A stretch of 64,000 bases of DNA from Alphaproteobacteria bacterium (GTDB lineage: Bacteria > Pseudomonadota > Alphaproteobacteria > DSM-16000 > Inquilinaceae): contig JANQSN010000049.1 of assembly GCA_028284045.1 (NCBI GenBank), forward strand, positions 1 through 64,000, read 5' to 3'. This document shows, piece by piece, positions 16,127 to 24,515 of the stretch (position 1 is its first letter; each line of letters starts with the position of its first letter). The notes below the pieces were generated by a model that did no database searches, was not told where the DNA came from, and saw only the letters and a program-made list of their open reading frames with translations. A program made the position numbers and the translations under genes.

Positions 16127-17695
16127 TCAGGCGAAATCCGCCTCCGACGCATCGATGCTGCCGTCGGGATAGATGAACAGCCCGTCCAGATCGCTCTGGA
16201 TGGCGTGGATCATCACCGAGGTGAACAGCGAATAGGCCGGCGCCTTGTCCGCCAGCATCGGCGTCAGGTCGGTCTGGATCAACTGCTCGCGCTCCTCCAG
16301 CGTCGCGGCGGAGCGTTCGCGGTCCAGCGCGGCGTCGATCTCCTCGTCGACGATGCCGGTGATGCGCTTGGAGCTGGAGTGGAAATGCGTGCGCAGCACC
16401 AGATCGGGCTCCGGCGAGCCGGTGGACCAGCCGCAGTCGATCATGTGGCCGGGACCGCCGCCGGGACGGTCGTAGAGGCGCTCGTTCCACGCCGCGACCT
16501 CCATGACGTTCAGCGTCACGGGGAAGCCCTGCTCCTGCAACAAGGCGGTGATGATCTCACCGTACTCCTTGGTCTTCGGATAGAAGCCGACCGACGTGAT
16601 GTACTCCAACTCCGGCAGGCCCTCGCCGCCCGGATAGCCGGCCTCCGCGAGCAGGCGCTGGCATTCCTCCGGATCGTATTCCGGATAGTTCTCCAGATCG
16701 ATGTAGCCGAACTTGATCGGCGAGATGAAGTTGGACGACGGGCTGCCGGCTTCGCCCAGGATCTCCAGGATGATGGAGCGGTCGATGGCGTGGCAGGCCG
16801 CCTTGCGCAGGAGCGGGTTGTCGAAGGGCGGCTTGGAGCAGCGGAACCACAGATACTTGTTCTCCACGGACACGAGCTTGGAGAACTTGATGTTCGGCTC
16901 CTGCTCCAGGGTTTCGAGCTGCTCGGGCTCCAGCCGCTCGATGATCGAGGCCTGGCCGTTCAGCATCGACAGGATGCGCGTGGTGGCGTCGCCGACGAAG
17001 GAGAAGGTGACGCCCGACACCTTCGGCGCGCCCTGGAAGTAGTCCGGGAACGCCTCCAGGATCGTGTCGTTGCCGCGCTGCTCGACGAAGCGGAACGGGC
17101 CGGTGCCGTTCAGGCGCTGGGACAGCGGGCCGTCGGGGCCGGCCTCGATGTCCTTGGCCGACATCATCGGCAGATAGGCGGCCAGGAAGATGAACAGGCT
17201 GGCGCTGTAGCCGCCCTTGGAGGTGTCGACGATGACCGTCAGGTCGTCCGGCGTCGTCACCTCGAAGCTGTCGGTCGGCCCCGGATACCATTGCGCCGGG
17301 CGGTCGGGCTGGGCGCCGTACTCGAAGGTCGCCTTGACGTCGCGGGCGGAGAAGGGCTCGCCGTCATGGAAGGTGATGCCCGACTTCAAGGTGATCTGCA
17401 GGCGCGACCCGTCGAGCAGCTCGATCGACTCCGCCAGCTCGTAGTTCATCTCGCCCGGATCCTCCGGCCGCATCGGGGCGCGGGCGAGGAAGCCCATGAC
17501 ATAGCCCTCGATGTTCTTCTGCGAGAGCGTCGTGTGGGCGGTCGGATCCCAGTTGCCGGTGATGTTCTCCGCCGACAGGAAGACGATCGGCTGGCCGGCC
17601 TGGGCATAGGCCGAGTCGATGAAGAAGCGGGGGTTGATCTGCGTCAGGCCGAGGCCGGCGCCGGCGGCCCCCAGGAAACGTCTCCGGTCGATCAT
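16127..17695 (-). CDS. Oligopeptide-type ABC substrate-binding protein, Tat-exported
   Basis: A 522-residue family 5 extracellular binding protein. It opens with a twin-arginine signal (RRRFLGAAGAGLGL, residues 4-17), ending near AYAQAGQ, so it is exported folded. Typical motifs are YELAESIELLDG, ITFHDGEPFSARDVKATFEY and FDNPLLRKAACHAIDRS. The start MIDRRRF is chosen because AGAGGAGAG precedes it. Family members bind peptides, glycosides, opines or other medium-size ligands; the neighbouring M20 hydrolase and kinases suggest an amide- or ureido-linked compound carrying a hydroxyl group. Confidence 0.9.
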   Translation of the reverse strand: MIDRRRFLGAAGAGLGLTQINPRFFIDSAYAQAGQPIVFLSAENITGNWDPTAHTTLSQKNIEGYVMGFLARAPMRPEDPGEMNYELAESIELLDGSRLQITLKSGITFHDGEPFSARDVKATFEYGAQPDRPAQWYPGPTDSFEVTTPDDLTVIVDTSKGGYSASLFIFLAAYLPMMSAKDIEAGPDGPLSQRLNGTGPFRFVEQRGNDTILEAFPDYFQGAPKVSGVTFSFVGDATTRILSMLNGQASIIERLEPEQLETLEQEPNIKFSKLVSVENKYLWFRCSKPPFDNPLLRKAACHAIDRSIILEILGEAGSPSSNFISPIKFGYIDLENYPEYDPEECQRLLAEAGYPGGEGLPELEYITSVGFYPKTKEYGEIITALLQEQGFPVTLNVMEVAAWNERLYDRPGGGPGHMIDCGWSTGSPEPDLVLRTHFHSSSKRITGIVDEEIDAALDRERSAATLEEREQLIQTDLTPMLADKAPAYSLFTSVMIHAIQSDLDGLFIYPDGSIDASEADFA

Positions 17696-17789
17696 TGTCG
17701 CTCTCCTCTGCGTCTGGTCCGCCCGATGGCGGTTCTTGTTGTGGCTGGGGTTGGAACGGATCGGTGGCCGCATCCACCGATCCCACGGG

Positions 17790-18578
17790 TCACGATTGCA
17801 GGACGGCCAGCACCTCCGCGTGCAGGTCGGCCGACGCGGCCGCGATCACCCTTCCGTCGGACGAGAGGTCGAGCGGCCGACCGGACCAGTCGGTCATGAC
17901 GCCGTCGGCCTCCTCGATCACCGGGGCGATCGGCAGGTAGTCGTAGGGCTTCAGGCCCGCCTCCACGACGAGGTCGAGATGCCCGGCCGCGACCAGCGCA
18001 TAGGCGTAGCAGTCGCCGCCGAAGCGGGTCAGCGCGGCGCGGTCGGCGAGCTTGGAGAACTGGGCAAGATCCGCGTCGGCAAAAACGCGCGGCGAGGTGG
18101 TGGCCAGCGACGCGTCGGCCAGCCGCGTCCGCCCGCTGGTCCGGCAGGGCCTGCCGTTGAACCGGGCGCCGCCGCCCTTCACCGCGGACCAGCGTTCGCC
18201 CAATGCGGGAATGTCGATGACGCCGACGACGGGATCGCCGTCGCGCACCAGCCCGATCAGCGTGCCGAAGAGCGGCGAGCCGGTGACGAAGGCGCCGGTG
18301 CCGTCGACCGGGTCGAGCACCCAGATATCCGCGGCATCGGCGCGGTCGGTGCCCATCTCCTCGCCGAAGACCCCGGCGTCCGGACAGTGTTCGGCCAGGA
18401 GGCTGCGCATCGCTTCTTCGATGCTGCGGTCGGCGATGGTGACGGGGGTGCAGTCGGCCTTGGTCTCGACATCGATGGCGCGCCGGAAATGGGTCAGCGC
18501 GATGGCGCGGGCGACATCCGCCAGATGCTCGGCACAGGTCAGTGCGTCGTTGGCCAGACCGTGCTGCAGCGTCGCCAT
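17790..18578 (-). CDS. Inositol-monophosphatase-family phosphatase (HisN-like)
   Basis: A 262-residue metal-dependent phosphatase. GEEMGTDRADAADIWVLDPV followed by DGTGAFVTGSPLFGTLIGL (about residues 72-110) gives the first metal site, with Glu and two Asp, and YDYLPIAPVIEEADGVMTDW near 215 the last Asp region. The family removes phosphate from inositol phosphate, histidinol phosphate, fructose bisphosphate or PAP. It is the first gene of the minus-strand run that includes the importer and two kinases, 94 bases before the binding-protein start. A phosphatase beside two kinases may be the end of a short pathway through phosphorylated intermediates. HisN of histidine synthesis is possible but no his genes are near. 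Confidence 0.82.
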   Translation of the reverse strand: MATLQHGLANDALTCAEHLADVARAIALTHFRRAIDVETKADCTPVTIADRSIEEAMRSLLAEHCPDAGVFGEEMGTDRADAADIWVLDPVDGTGAFVTGSPLFGTLIGLVRDGDPVVGVIDIPALGERWSAVKGGGARFNGRPCRTSGRTRLADASLATTSPRVFADADLAQFSKLADRAALTRFGGDCYAYALVAAGHLDLVVEAGLKPYDYLPIAPVIEEADGVMTDWSGRPLDLSSDGRVIAAASADLHAEVLAVLQS

Positions 18579-18833
18579 GTGCGACCCCCCTTGACCCCGT
18601 CTCGAAGCGATCACAGCACAGGACACAGACGAATGCACTAAAAAACACAAATCCATAAATTTGCACATCGCCTGGGCGGTTGTTGCCCATTCGCAGGGCG
18701 ATTCCGGCCTCGACGCGCCGCTTTCCCGCTGGCGGCGATGCTTGCCGCGGGGCATCGGGGCCGCTAGGAAAGGCGCCGCATAAGGGGCGCCGGAGCCTAC
18801 GGGCGGCGTCGCAATCGAGGGAGGTGTGGCGTC
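18579..18833. promoter_or_regulatory. Divergent promoter region between phosphatase and DeoR genes
   Basis: This 255-base gap faces two outward-reading genes. It contains a conspicuous AT-rich stretch (about 18637-18663) bracketed by two direct TGCAC copies at 18634-18638 and 18662-18666, 28 bases apart. That is a plausible operator/promoter for control of the transporter operon by the DeoR-family protein, but no family consensus can be confirmed by eye. Confidence 0.4.
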
Positions 18834-19568
18834 TTGTGGCATCAGGACAGGCGCTCGCGCATCATGGCGCTCTTGCGCAACGGCGCCCAAGTCAGCACGG
18901 CGACCATCGCCGAGACGCTGGGGGTGTCCCGTGAGACGGTGCGGCGGGACTTCCTGACGCTGGAGGCGGAAGGCGTCCTGAAGCGGGTGCATGGCGGCGT
19001 CGTCTCCTGCGAGGTGCCGTCCGAGGCGCCGTTCGAGCGCCGCCGCCGGCTGCATTGGCGCGAGAAGCTCGCCATCGGCCGGACGGCGGCCCGGCTGATC
19101 GAGCCCGGCATGATCGTCTTCGTCGATGCCGGGACGACGACCTTGGCCTTCGCGGAGGCGCTGGACGCCATCGCCGATCTGCGCGTGGTCACCAACGCCG
19201 TCGGCGTGGCGGAGCGCCTGCGCGGCCGGGCGCTGTTGCTGGGCGGCGAAATCAACACCGACGTGCCGGCGACCTTCGGCGAGCTGACGCTGGCGAACAT
19301 CGAGCGGTTCATGGCCGATATGGCCTTCATCTCGCCGGTGGCGGTCCACCCGGTCGCCGGGGCGATGAACTACGCGCTGAACGAGGCGGAGGTGGCGCGG
19401 GCGATGATCCGCCGGTCGCGCAAGACCGTGGTGCTGGCCGATCACTCCAAGCTCGGCCAGACCAGCCGGGTCAGCGTCTGCGAGGTCAGCGAGATCGACA
19501 CGCTGGTCTGCGACCGCCCGGCCGATTTCCGCGAGATGGGCGAGGTGGTGGTCGCCGGCGCGGCTTGA
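18834..19568 (+). CDS. DeoR-family transcriptional regulator
   Basis: A 244-residue regulator. The N-terminal winged helix shows VSTATIAETLGVSRETVRRD (residues 21-40) and GVLKRVHGGVV; the sensor domain has VDAGTTTLAFAEAL, TNAVGVAERL and LADHSKLGQ, the sugar-phosphate-isomerase-like fold that binds phosphorylated ligands. I place the start at a TTG preceded by GAGGGAGG, because starting at the later ATG would remove part of the family's N-terminal helix. It is transcribed away from the phosphatase/ABC/kinase operon and is its most likely repressor. DeoR effectors are usually phosphosugars, which agrees with kinases in that operon. Confidence 0.88.
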   Translation: MWHQDRRSRIMALLRNGAQVSTATIAETLGVSRETVRRDFLTLEAEGVLKRVHGGVVSCEVPSEAPFERRRRLHWREKLAIGRTAARLIEPGMIVFVDAGTTTLAFAEALDAIADLRVVTNAVGVAERLRGRALLLGGEINTDVPATFGELTLANIERFMADMAFISPVAVHPVAGAMNYALNEAEVARAMIRRSRKTVVLADHSKLGQTSRVSVCEVSEIDTLVCDRPADFREMGEVVVAGAA

Positions 19569-19694
19569 TGCCCATCTCGTGGGCGCTTGCGTCCGCCATC
19601 GCCTAATCGCTGGTCAGGCATCGCCCCTCCCGGCCGCCGAGATGTCGGTATCTGCCGTCGCCTGCCGACCGGCACGGGATTTGCGGGGACGATG

Positions 19695-19810
19695 CCCATA
19701 ATGCGCCTAGGGTTCCGGTCGCCAATGGCGATGCCTGGTCCGAGAGGGGCACTCCCGGCCGGTGACCACCGGCCGGAGCCACGGCGGGACAAAAACCCGG
19801 GAGACTCGAT
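19695..19810 (+). promoter_or_regulatory. Guanidine-I (ykkC) riboswitch
   Basis: The leader between the DeoR gene and the next operon carries the conserved blocks of the guanidine-I riboswitch in order: CTAGGGTTCCGG (19707-19718), CTGGTCCGAGAGGG (19735-19748), a variable GGCCGGTGACCACCGGCC hairpin, and ACGGCGGGACAAAAACCCGG plus GAGA (19781-19804). These are the ligand pocket blocks of the class and I know no other RNA with this combination. A GC-rich hairpin at about 19820-19847 before the ribosome site may be the expression platform. It precedes an importer and a guanidine-hydrolase-like gene, so guanidine should switch the operon on. The rest of 19569-19920 shows no gene. Confidence 0.92.
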
Positions 19811-19920
19811 CGGCGACGTCGCGTCCGCGCCTTAGCGCGGGGACGCGGGCTGTCGCTCCGCCGAGCCTCCGACCTTCGGGCTGCGCCGATCGGGTCCTCC
19901 AGACCGACAGGAGAGGCGCG

Positions 19921-20997
19921 ATGCCCGTCCGCATCCCCGTTGCCAAGTTCTTGAGCATGGCCGCTCTGGCCGCCGTGCTGGCGTTGGCCGGCACGGTCCA
20001 GGCCCAAGCGCAGGAGCGCACAAGCTTCCGGATCGCCTGGTCCATCTATGTCGGCTGGATGCCGTGGGGCTATGCCGCCGATGCCGGGATCGTCGACCGC
20101 TGGGCCGACCGCTACGGCATCGACATCGAGGTCGTGCAGATCAACGACTATATCGAGAGCATCAACCAATACACCGCCGGCGCCTTCGACGGCTGCGTCA
20201 TGACCAATATGGACGCGCTGACCATCCCGGCGGTCGGCGGCGTCGACAGCACGGCCTTGATCGTCGGCGACTTCTCCAACGGCAATGACGGCATCGTGTC
20301 GAAGACCGCGGCGACGCTGGAGGCGCTGGCGGGCACCACGATCAATCTGGTGGAGCTGTCGGTCTCGCACTACCTGCTGGCCCGGGCGCTCGACAGCGTC
20401 GGGCTGGTGGAGCGCGACGTGACGGTGGTCAACACGTCGGATGCCGACATGGTCTCGGTGTTCACCTCCACCGACGACGTCACGACCGTGGTCACCTGGA
20501 ACCCGCTGTTGAGCGAGGTCGCGGCCTTCCCCGACGCCACGCCGCTGTTCGATTCCAGCCAGATCCCCGGCGAGATCATCGACATGATGGTGGTGAACTC
20601 CGAGGTGCTGGAGGCCAACCCCGATTTCGGCCGCGCGTTGGTTGGGGCCTGGTACGAGACCATGGCGCTGATGTCCGCCGGGGACGAGGCGGCGCTGGCC
20701 GCGCTGACGGAGATGGCCGTCGCGTCGGGCACGGATCTGGCGGGCTACCGGGCGCAGCTCGCCAGCACCCAGATGTTCTATCAGGCGGCCGATGCCGTCG
20801 ACTTCACCCTCAGCCCCGATCTGATCGAGACCATGGACCTCGTCCGTCAGTTCTCCGCCGACCATGGGTTGATGGGCGGTGGCGTCGACAGTGTCGGCAT
20901 CGCCTTTCCCGACGGCAGCGTGCTGGGCGATCCGGAGAATGTGACCCTGCGGTTCACGGAAGCGTTCATGCAGTTGGCGGCGGACGACGCGCTCTGA
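19921..20997 (+). CDS. NitT/TauT-type ABC substrate-binding protein, probably for guanidine
   Basis: A 358-residue periplasmic binding protein with a Sec signal (about residues 1-31, ending VQAQAQE). The mature part starts SFRIAWSIYVGWMPWGYAAD and has DGCVMTNMDALTIPAVGGVD near 93 and VTTVVTWNPLLSEV near 189, the pattern of NitT/TauT and taurine/nitrate-type receptors. The ATG is preceded by AGGAGAGG. It is the first gene behind the guanidine-I riboswitch and is followed by its permease and ATPase and by a ureohydrolase. That context makes guanidine, or a guanidine derivative, the likely ligand. The family itself would not tell this. Confidence 0.88.
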   Translation: MPVRIPVAKFLSMAALAAVLALAGTVQAQAQERTSFRIAWSIYVGWMPWGYAADAGIVDRWADRYGIDIEVVQINDYIESINQYTAGAFDGCVMTNMDALTIPAVGGVDSTALIVGDFSNGNDGIVSKTAATLEALAGTTINLVELSVSHYLLARALDSVGLVERDVTVVNTSDADMVSVFTSTDDVTTVVTWNPLLSEVAAFPDATPLFDSSQIPGEIIDMMVVNSEVLEANPDFGRALVGAWYETMALMSAGDEAALAALTEMAVASGTDLAGYRAQLASTQMFYQAADAVDFTLSPDLIETMDLVRQFSADHGLMGGGVDSVGIAFPDGSVLGDPENVTLRFTEAFMQLAADDAL

Positions 20998-21034
20998 TCG
21001 CCGATCGGGGTCGGGCGAGCGGCGGCCATCGGCG

Positions 21035-21847
21035 ATGAGACGCCTGGTCAACCGGCGGCCCGGGGCGGCGGGATCCTTCTATCTCGCCGCCCTGCCGTTC
21101 GTCCTGCTGGTCGCCGCCTACCTGATGGGGTCGGCCGCCCGGTTGGCGGAGAACCCGAACGACAAGCTGCTGCCGGCGCCCGCGACCCTGGCCGCGGCCA
21201 TCGAGCAGGTGGCGGCGACCGAGGATGTGCGCACCGGCGATATCATCTTGTGGACGGATACGGCCGCCAGCCTGCAGCGCCTCGGCCTTGGGCTGGCGAC
21301 GGCGACGCTGATCGGCCTGGTCTTCGGCATCGCCATCGGCCTGATCCCCTATATCCGGGCAACGCTGGCGCCGTTCGTCGCCGTCCTGTCGATGGTGCCA
21401 CCGCTGGCGGTGCTGCCGATCCTGTTCATCGTCTTCGGCCTGGGCGAATTGTCGAAGGTGGTGCTGGTGGTCGTCGGCGTCGCGCCGTTCCTGGTGCGCG
21501 ACGTCGCCTTCCGCGTGGCGGAACTGCCGGGCGAACTGCTGATCAAGGCGCAGACCCTGGGCGCCAACACGGCCCAGATCGTGCTGCGGGTGGTGCTGCC
21601 GCAGGTCATGCCGCGGCTGATCGGGGCGCTGCGGCTGTCGCTCGGGCCGGCCTGGCTGTTCCTGATCGCCGCGGAGGCGATCGCGTCGACCGACGGGCTC
21701 GGCTACCGCATCTTCCTGGTGCGGCGGTATCTGGCGATGGATGTGATCCTGCCCTACGTCGCCTGGATCACCTTCTTGGCCTTCCTGCTGGATCTCGCGT
21801 TGGCGCGGCTGTCGCGCCGGCTGTATGCCTGGGCGCAACCCTCATGA
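21035..21847 (+). CDS. NitT/TauT-type ABC permease of the guanidine-linked importer
   Basis: A 270-residue membrane protein with an N-terminal anchor and about five core membrane segments. LSMVPPLAVLPILFIVFGLG near residue 122 is the conserved permease strand of this family, and LPGELLIKAQTLGANTAQIV near 164 is the ATPase-contact loop. AEAIASTDGLGYRIFLVRRY near 211 is the usual periplasmic/C-terminal motif. It starts 37 bases after the binding-protein stop, and its stop overlaps the ATPase start codon (ATGA), so the importer genes are coupled. Confidence 0.9.
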   Translation: MRRLVNRRPGAAGSFYLAALPFVLLVAAYLMGSAARLAENPNDKLLPAPATLAAAIEQVAATEDVRTGDIILWTDTAASLQRLGLGLATATLIGLVFGIAIGLIPYIRATLAPFVAVLSMVPPLAVLPILFIVFGLGELSKVVLVVVGVAPFLVRDVAFRVAELPGELLIKAQTLGANTAQIVLRVVLPQVMPRLIGALRLSLGPAWLFLIAAEAIASTDGLGYRIFLVRRYLAMDVILPYVAWITFLAFLLDLALARLSRRLYAWAQPS

Positions 21848-22629
21848 CCGCGCTGTCGGTGCGCGGCTTGTGGAAGAGCTACGGCGGTCGCTCCGTCTTG
21901 GAGCGCATCGATCTGGACGTGGCGAGCGGGGAGTTCTGCACGCTCGTCGGCGCCAGCGGCTGCGGCAAGACCACCTTCCTGCGCATCCTGCTGAGCCAGG
22001 AGCGGCCGACCCGCGGCACCGTCCTGTTGGACGAGCGGCCCCTGCCGCCGGAGCCGGAGCCCGGGCGCGGCGTCGTCTTCCAGCGCTACTCCGTCTTCCC
22101 GCACCTCACCGTCCTGCAGAACGTCCTGTTGGGGCCGGAGTTGCAGGGGTCACGCTGGCTCGGGCGGCTGTTCGGCAGCGCGCGCCGGCGTGCGGTGGAG
22201 GACGCGGAAGGTTGGCTGGCCGCCGTCGGCCTGGCGGGGTCCCGCGATGCCTATCCGGCGGCGCTCTCCGGCGGCATGCAGCAACGCCTGGCCATCGCCC
22301 AAGCGCTGATCCTGCAACCAAGAGTGCTGCTGCTGGACGAGCCCTTCGGCGCGCTTGATCCCGGCATCCGGGCCGACATGCATGTCCTGATCCGGGACCT
22401 GTGGAAGCGCACCGGCATGACCGTCTTCATGGTGACCCACGATATCAAGGAGGCGTTCGGGCTCGGCACCCGGGTCCTGGCCTTCGACCGGGTGCGCCAC
22501 GACCCGCAGGCGCCCGAGGCCTATGGCGCCACCATCACCTACGACTTGCCCGGCCGGGCGGACGGGGCGGAGGAGGGGTCGCTGACCCCCGTGCACGATC
22601 CGATCCCCCTGCCTCTGGCCAAGACCTGA
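21844..22629 (+). CDS. NitT/TauT-type ABC ATPase of the guanidine-linked importer
   Basis: A 261-residue ATPase with all motifs: Walker A GASGCGKTTFLR near residue 37, Q-loop in VVFQRYSVFPHLTV, signature LSGGMQQRLAIAQAL near 141, Walker B VLLLDEPFGALDPG and switch His in FMVTHDIKEAF. The C-terminal 35 residues are not conserved in the family and carry an acidic/Pro stretch. It completes a three-gene importer behind the guanidine riboswitch. The ureohydrolase gene starts 29 bases after its stop. Confidence 0.9.
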   Translation: MTALSVRGLWKSYGGRSVLERIDLDVASGEFCTLVGASGCGKTTFLRILLSQERPTRGTVLLDERPLPPEPEPGRGVVFQRYSVFPHLTVLQNVLLGPELQGSRWLGRLFGSARRRAVEDAEGWLAAVGLAGSRDAYPAALSGGMQQRLAIAQALILQPRVLLLDEPFGALDPGIRADMHVLIRDLWKRTGMTVFMVTHDIKEAFGLGTRVLAFDRVRHDPQAPEAYGATITYDLPGRADGAEEGSLTPVHDPIPLPLAKT

Positions 22630-22658
22630 ACGCCAGACTTGAACGAAGGACCCCGATC

Positions 22659-23831
22659 ATGCGGATGATCTCACCGCCCAGCGAACGCCGGCATCATCAC
22701 CCGGATTTCGACCGCAAGGGCTTGCGTGGCTGGCGGGCCGCCCACAAGGAGGCGGAGATCCCCGAGACCGCCTGGCAGCGTGAGCGGGACTGGGCGCTGA
22801 AGGTCGGGCTGCCGGGGGCCGACAGCCTGACCGACCGCACCATCCCGACCTTCTCGCGGGGCGAGCTGCCGCACTATGCCGGCATCAACACCTTCCTGAA
22901 GGCGCCCTATATCGAAGACGTGCGCGATGTCGGGCGGTTCGATGCCGCGGTGATCGGCGTGCCCTTCGACGGGGGTACGACGTATCGCCCGGGCACGCGC
23001 TTCGGCCCCCAGGGCATCCGCAAGATCTCCGCACTCTACACGCCCTACAATTACGAGCTTGGGGTGGACCTGCGCGAGCAGATGACGCTGTGCGATGTCG
23101 GCGACGTCTTCACCATCCCGGCCAACATCGAAAAGACCTTCGACCAGATCAGCCGGGCCGTCGCGCATGTGTTCTCGTCGGGCGCGCTGCCGATCATCCT
23201 GGGTGGCGACCACTCCATCGGCTTCCCGTGCGTGCGCGGCATCGCGCAATGCACGTCCAAGCGCATCGGCATCGTGCATTTCGACCGCCACGCCGACATC
23301 CAGGAGAAGGACCTCGACGAGCGCATGCACACGACCCCGTGGTTCCACGCCACCGACCTACCCAACGTGCCGGCGGTCAACCTGGTGCAGGTCGGCATCG
23401 GCGGCTGGCAGGTGCCGCGCGAGGCGGTGAAGGTGGCGCGTGAGCGCGACACCACCATCCTGACCATGCGCGACGTGGAGGAGCTGGGCCTCGACAAGAC
23501 GGCGGAGATCGCGTTGGACATCGCCTGGAAGGATGCCGACGCGGTCTATATCAGCTTCGACATCGACAGCGTCGATTGCGGGTTCGTGCCGGGCACCGGC
23601 TGGCCGGAACCGGGCGGCTTCCTGCCGCGCGAGGCCCTGGCGCTGGTCGGCCGCGTGGCGGCGGAGGGGATCTGCGGCCTTGAGGTGGTGGAGGTCTCGC
23701 CGCCCTACGACACCTCGGACATCACCGCATTGCTGGCGACGCGTGTGATCGTCGACGTGCTGGGCTCGATGGTCGCCCATGGCCGCATGGGCCAGCACAA
23801 GCCGATCATCGACCGGCCGGTGGCGTTTTGA
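22659..23831 (+). CDS. gdmH: Ureohydrolase, probable guanidine hydrolase (GdmH-like)
   Basis: A 390-residue arginase/agmatinase-fold enzyme. Metal ligands are in GGDHSIG near residue 182, HFDRHADI near 206 (Arg where most members have Ala) and SFDIDSVD near 297. It has a long N-terminal region of about 90 residues before FDAAVIGVPFDGGTTYRPGT and the insertion MHTTPWFHAT near 222, which I associate with the nickel-dependent guanidine hydrolase branch rather than agmatinase. It would split guanidine to urea and ammonia in the cytoplasm. Support is the upstream guanidine-I riboswitch, the co-transcribed importer, and a complete urease locus 6 kb away to use the urea. Agmatinase or guanidinobutyrase activity remains possible from family alone. 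Confidence 0.82.
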   Translation: MRMISPPSERRHHHPDFDRKGLRGWRAAHKEAEIPETAWQRERDWALKVGLPGADSLTDRTIPTFSRGELPHYAGINTFLKAPYIEDVRDVGRFDAAVIGVPFDGGTTYRPGTRFGPQGIRKISALYTPYNYELGVDLREQMTLCDVGDVFTIPANIEKTFDQISRAVAHVFSSGALPIILGGDHSIGFPCVRGIAQCTSKRIGIVHFDRHADIQEKDLDERMHTTPWFHATDLPNVPAVNLVQVGIGGWQVPREAVKVARERDTTILTMRDVEELGLDKTAEIALDIAWKDADAVYISFDIDSVDCGFVPGTGWPEPGGFLPREALALVGRVAAEGICGLEVVEVSPPYDTSDITALLATRVIVDVLGSMVAHGRMGQHKPIIDRPVAF

Positions 23832-23836
23832 GCCTG

Positions 23837-24205
23837 ATGCCCCACGACCATCCCCATGGCGAGGGCGGGGGCGAGGGCGAGGACGCCGTCCGCCTGCTGG
23901 AGGCCGCGTTCATCGACGGGTTCCGCGCCGCGCCGGACAAGGCGAGCTTCCTGCGCCTGGCCGGCGTTCCGCTGGAATGGCGGGATGGGGACGGGCAGGG
24001 CTGGAAGCTGCTGGAGGTGCGGATCGCCGACAGCTTTGCCGTGGGCGCCGCAACGCCTGGCTTCGCAACGCCCGAGCTGGTCTACCATCCTTTCCCCGGC
24101 GCGATGATCCGCCAAACGACCGACCTGAGCTTCGTCTACCGCACCTTGAGCGAGACACGGACGCTGAGCTGGGCGGAGGCGACCGCGCCCCCGTCCGCGC
24201 CCTGA
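23837..24205 (+). CDS. Small protein with His-rich N-terminus after the guanidine hydrolase gene
   Basis: A protein of 122 residues, or 125 if translation begins at the TTG that overlaps the hydrolase stop (TTGA at 23828). It opens MPHDHPHGEGGGEGED, a likely metal-binding or disordered tail, followed by a compact domain with GVPLEWRDGDGQGWKLLEVR, then ADSFAVGAATPGF and ELVYHPFPGAMIR. I do not recognise the family. It is not HypA- or HypB-like: there is no zinc CXXC pair and no P-loop. Tight coupling to the hydrolase suggests a shared job, perhaps assembly, metal supply or regulation; this is inference only. Confidence 0.65.
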   Translation: MPHDHPHGEGGGEGEDAVRLLEAAFIDGFRAAPDKASFLRLAGVPLEWRDGDGQGWKLLEVRIADSFAVGAATPGFATPELVYHPFPGAMIRQTTDLSFVYRTLSETRTLSWAEATAPPSAP

Positions 24206-24285
24206 TGATCGATGAGAGCAGGATTCACGCCTCGGCTGGCATCGCCCGTGGGCGATTCCAGCCAAGACGATCCTGCCTTGTGCTG

Positions 24286-24511
24286 AATCGACATTCATCG
24301 CCGCCGCTCACTGCAGCCCTCCCCCTTGATGGGGGAGGGTTGGGTGGGGGTGATGCTTGTCAGTGGGCAAAGCCGGACAAAGAGGCGCCATTCGACGGTC
24401 ACGGGGTTGCGGCGCGAGATGGGCGCCTTGCAGGCGACGACGTCGTGCGGCGACATCACCCCCACCCTAACCCTCCCCCATCGAGGGGGAGGGAAGTTCT
24501 GAATGTCGATT
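24286..24511. repeat. MITE-like palindromic element, copy 1
   Basis: This 226-bp element fills the gap between the small protein gene and the convergent response-regulator gene. It is bounded by a perfect 12-bp inverted repeat, AATCGACATTCA (24286-24297) and TGAATGTCGATT (24500-24511). Inside, CCCTCCCCCTTGATGGGGG followed by AGGGTTGGGTGGGGGTGA (from 24317) faces its near reverse complement (24456-24493). The core between them, about 100 bp, is unique. The second copy at 42358 shares the inner blocks and has similar ends. No transposase is encoded, so it is a non-autonomous or structural repeat. Confidence 0.8.
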
Positions 24512-24515
24512 GATC

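Noticed and set aside
23837-24205. A HypA-like nickel chaperone for the guanidine hydrolase.
   Set aside because: The sequence has no zinc cysteines and no HypA fold motifs; only position and a His-rich start would support it.
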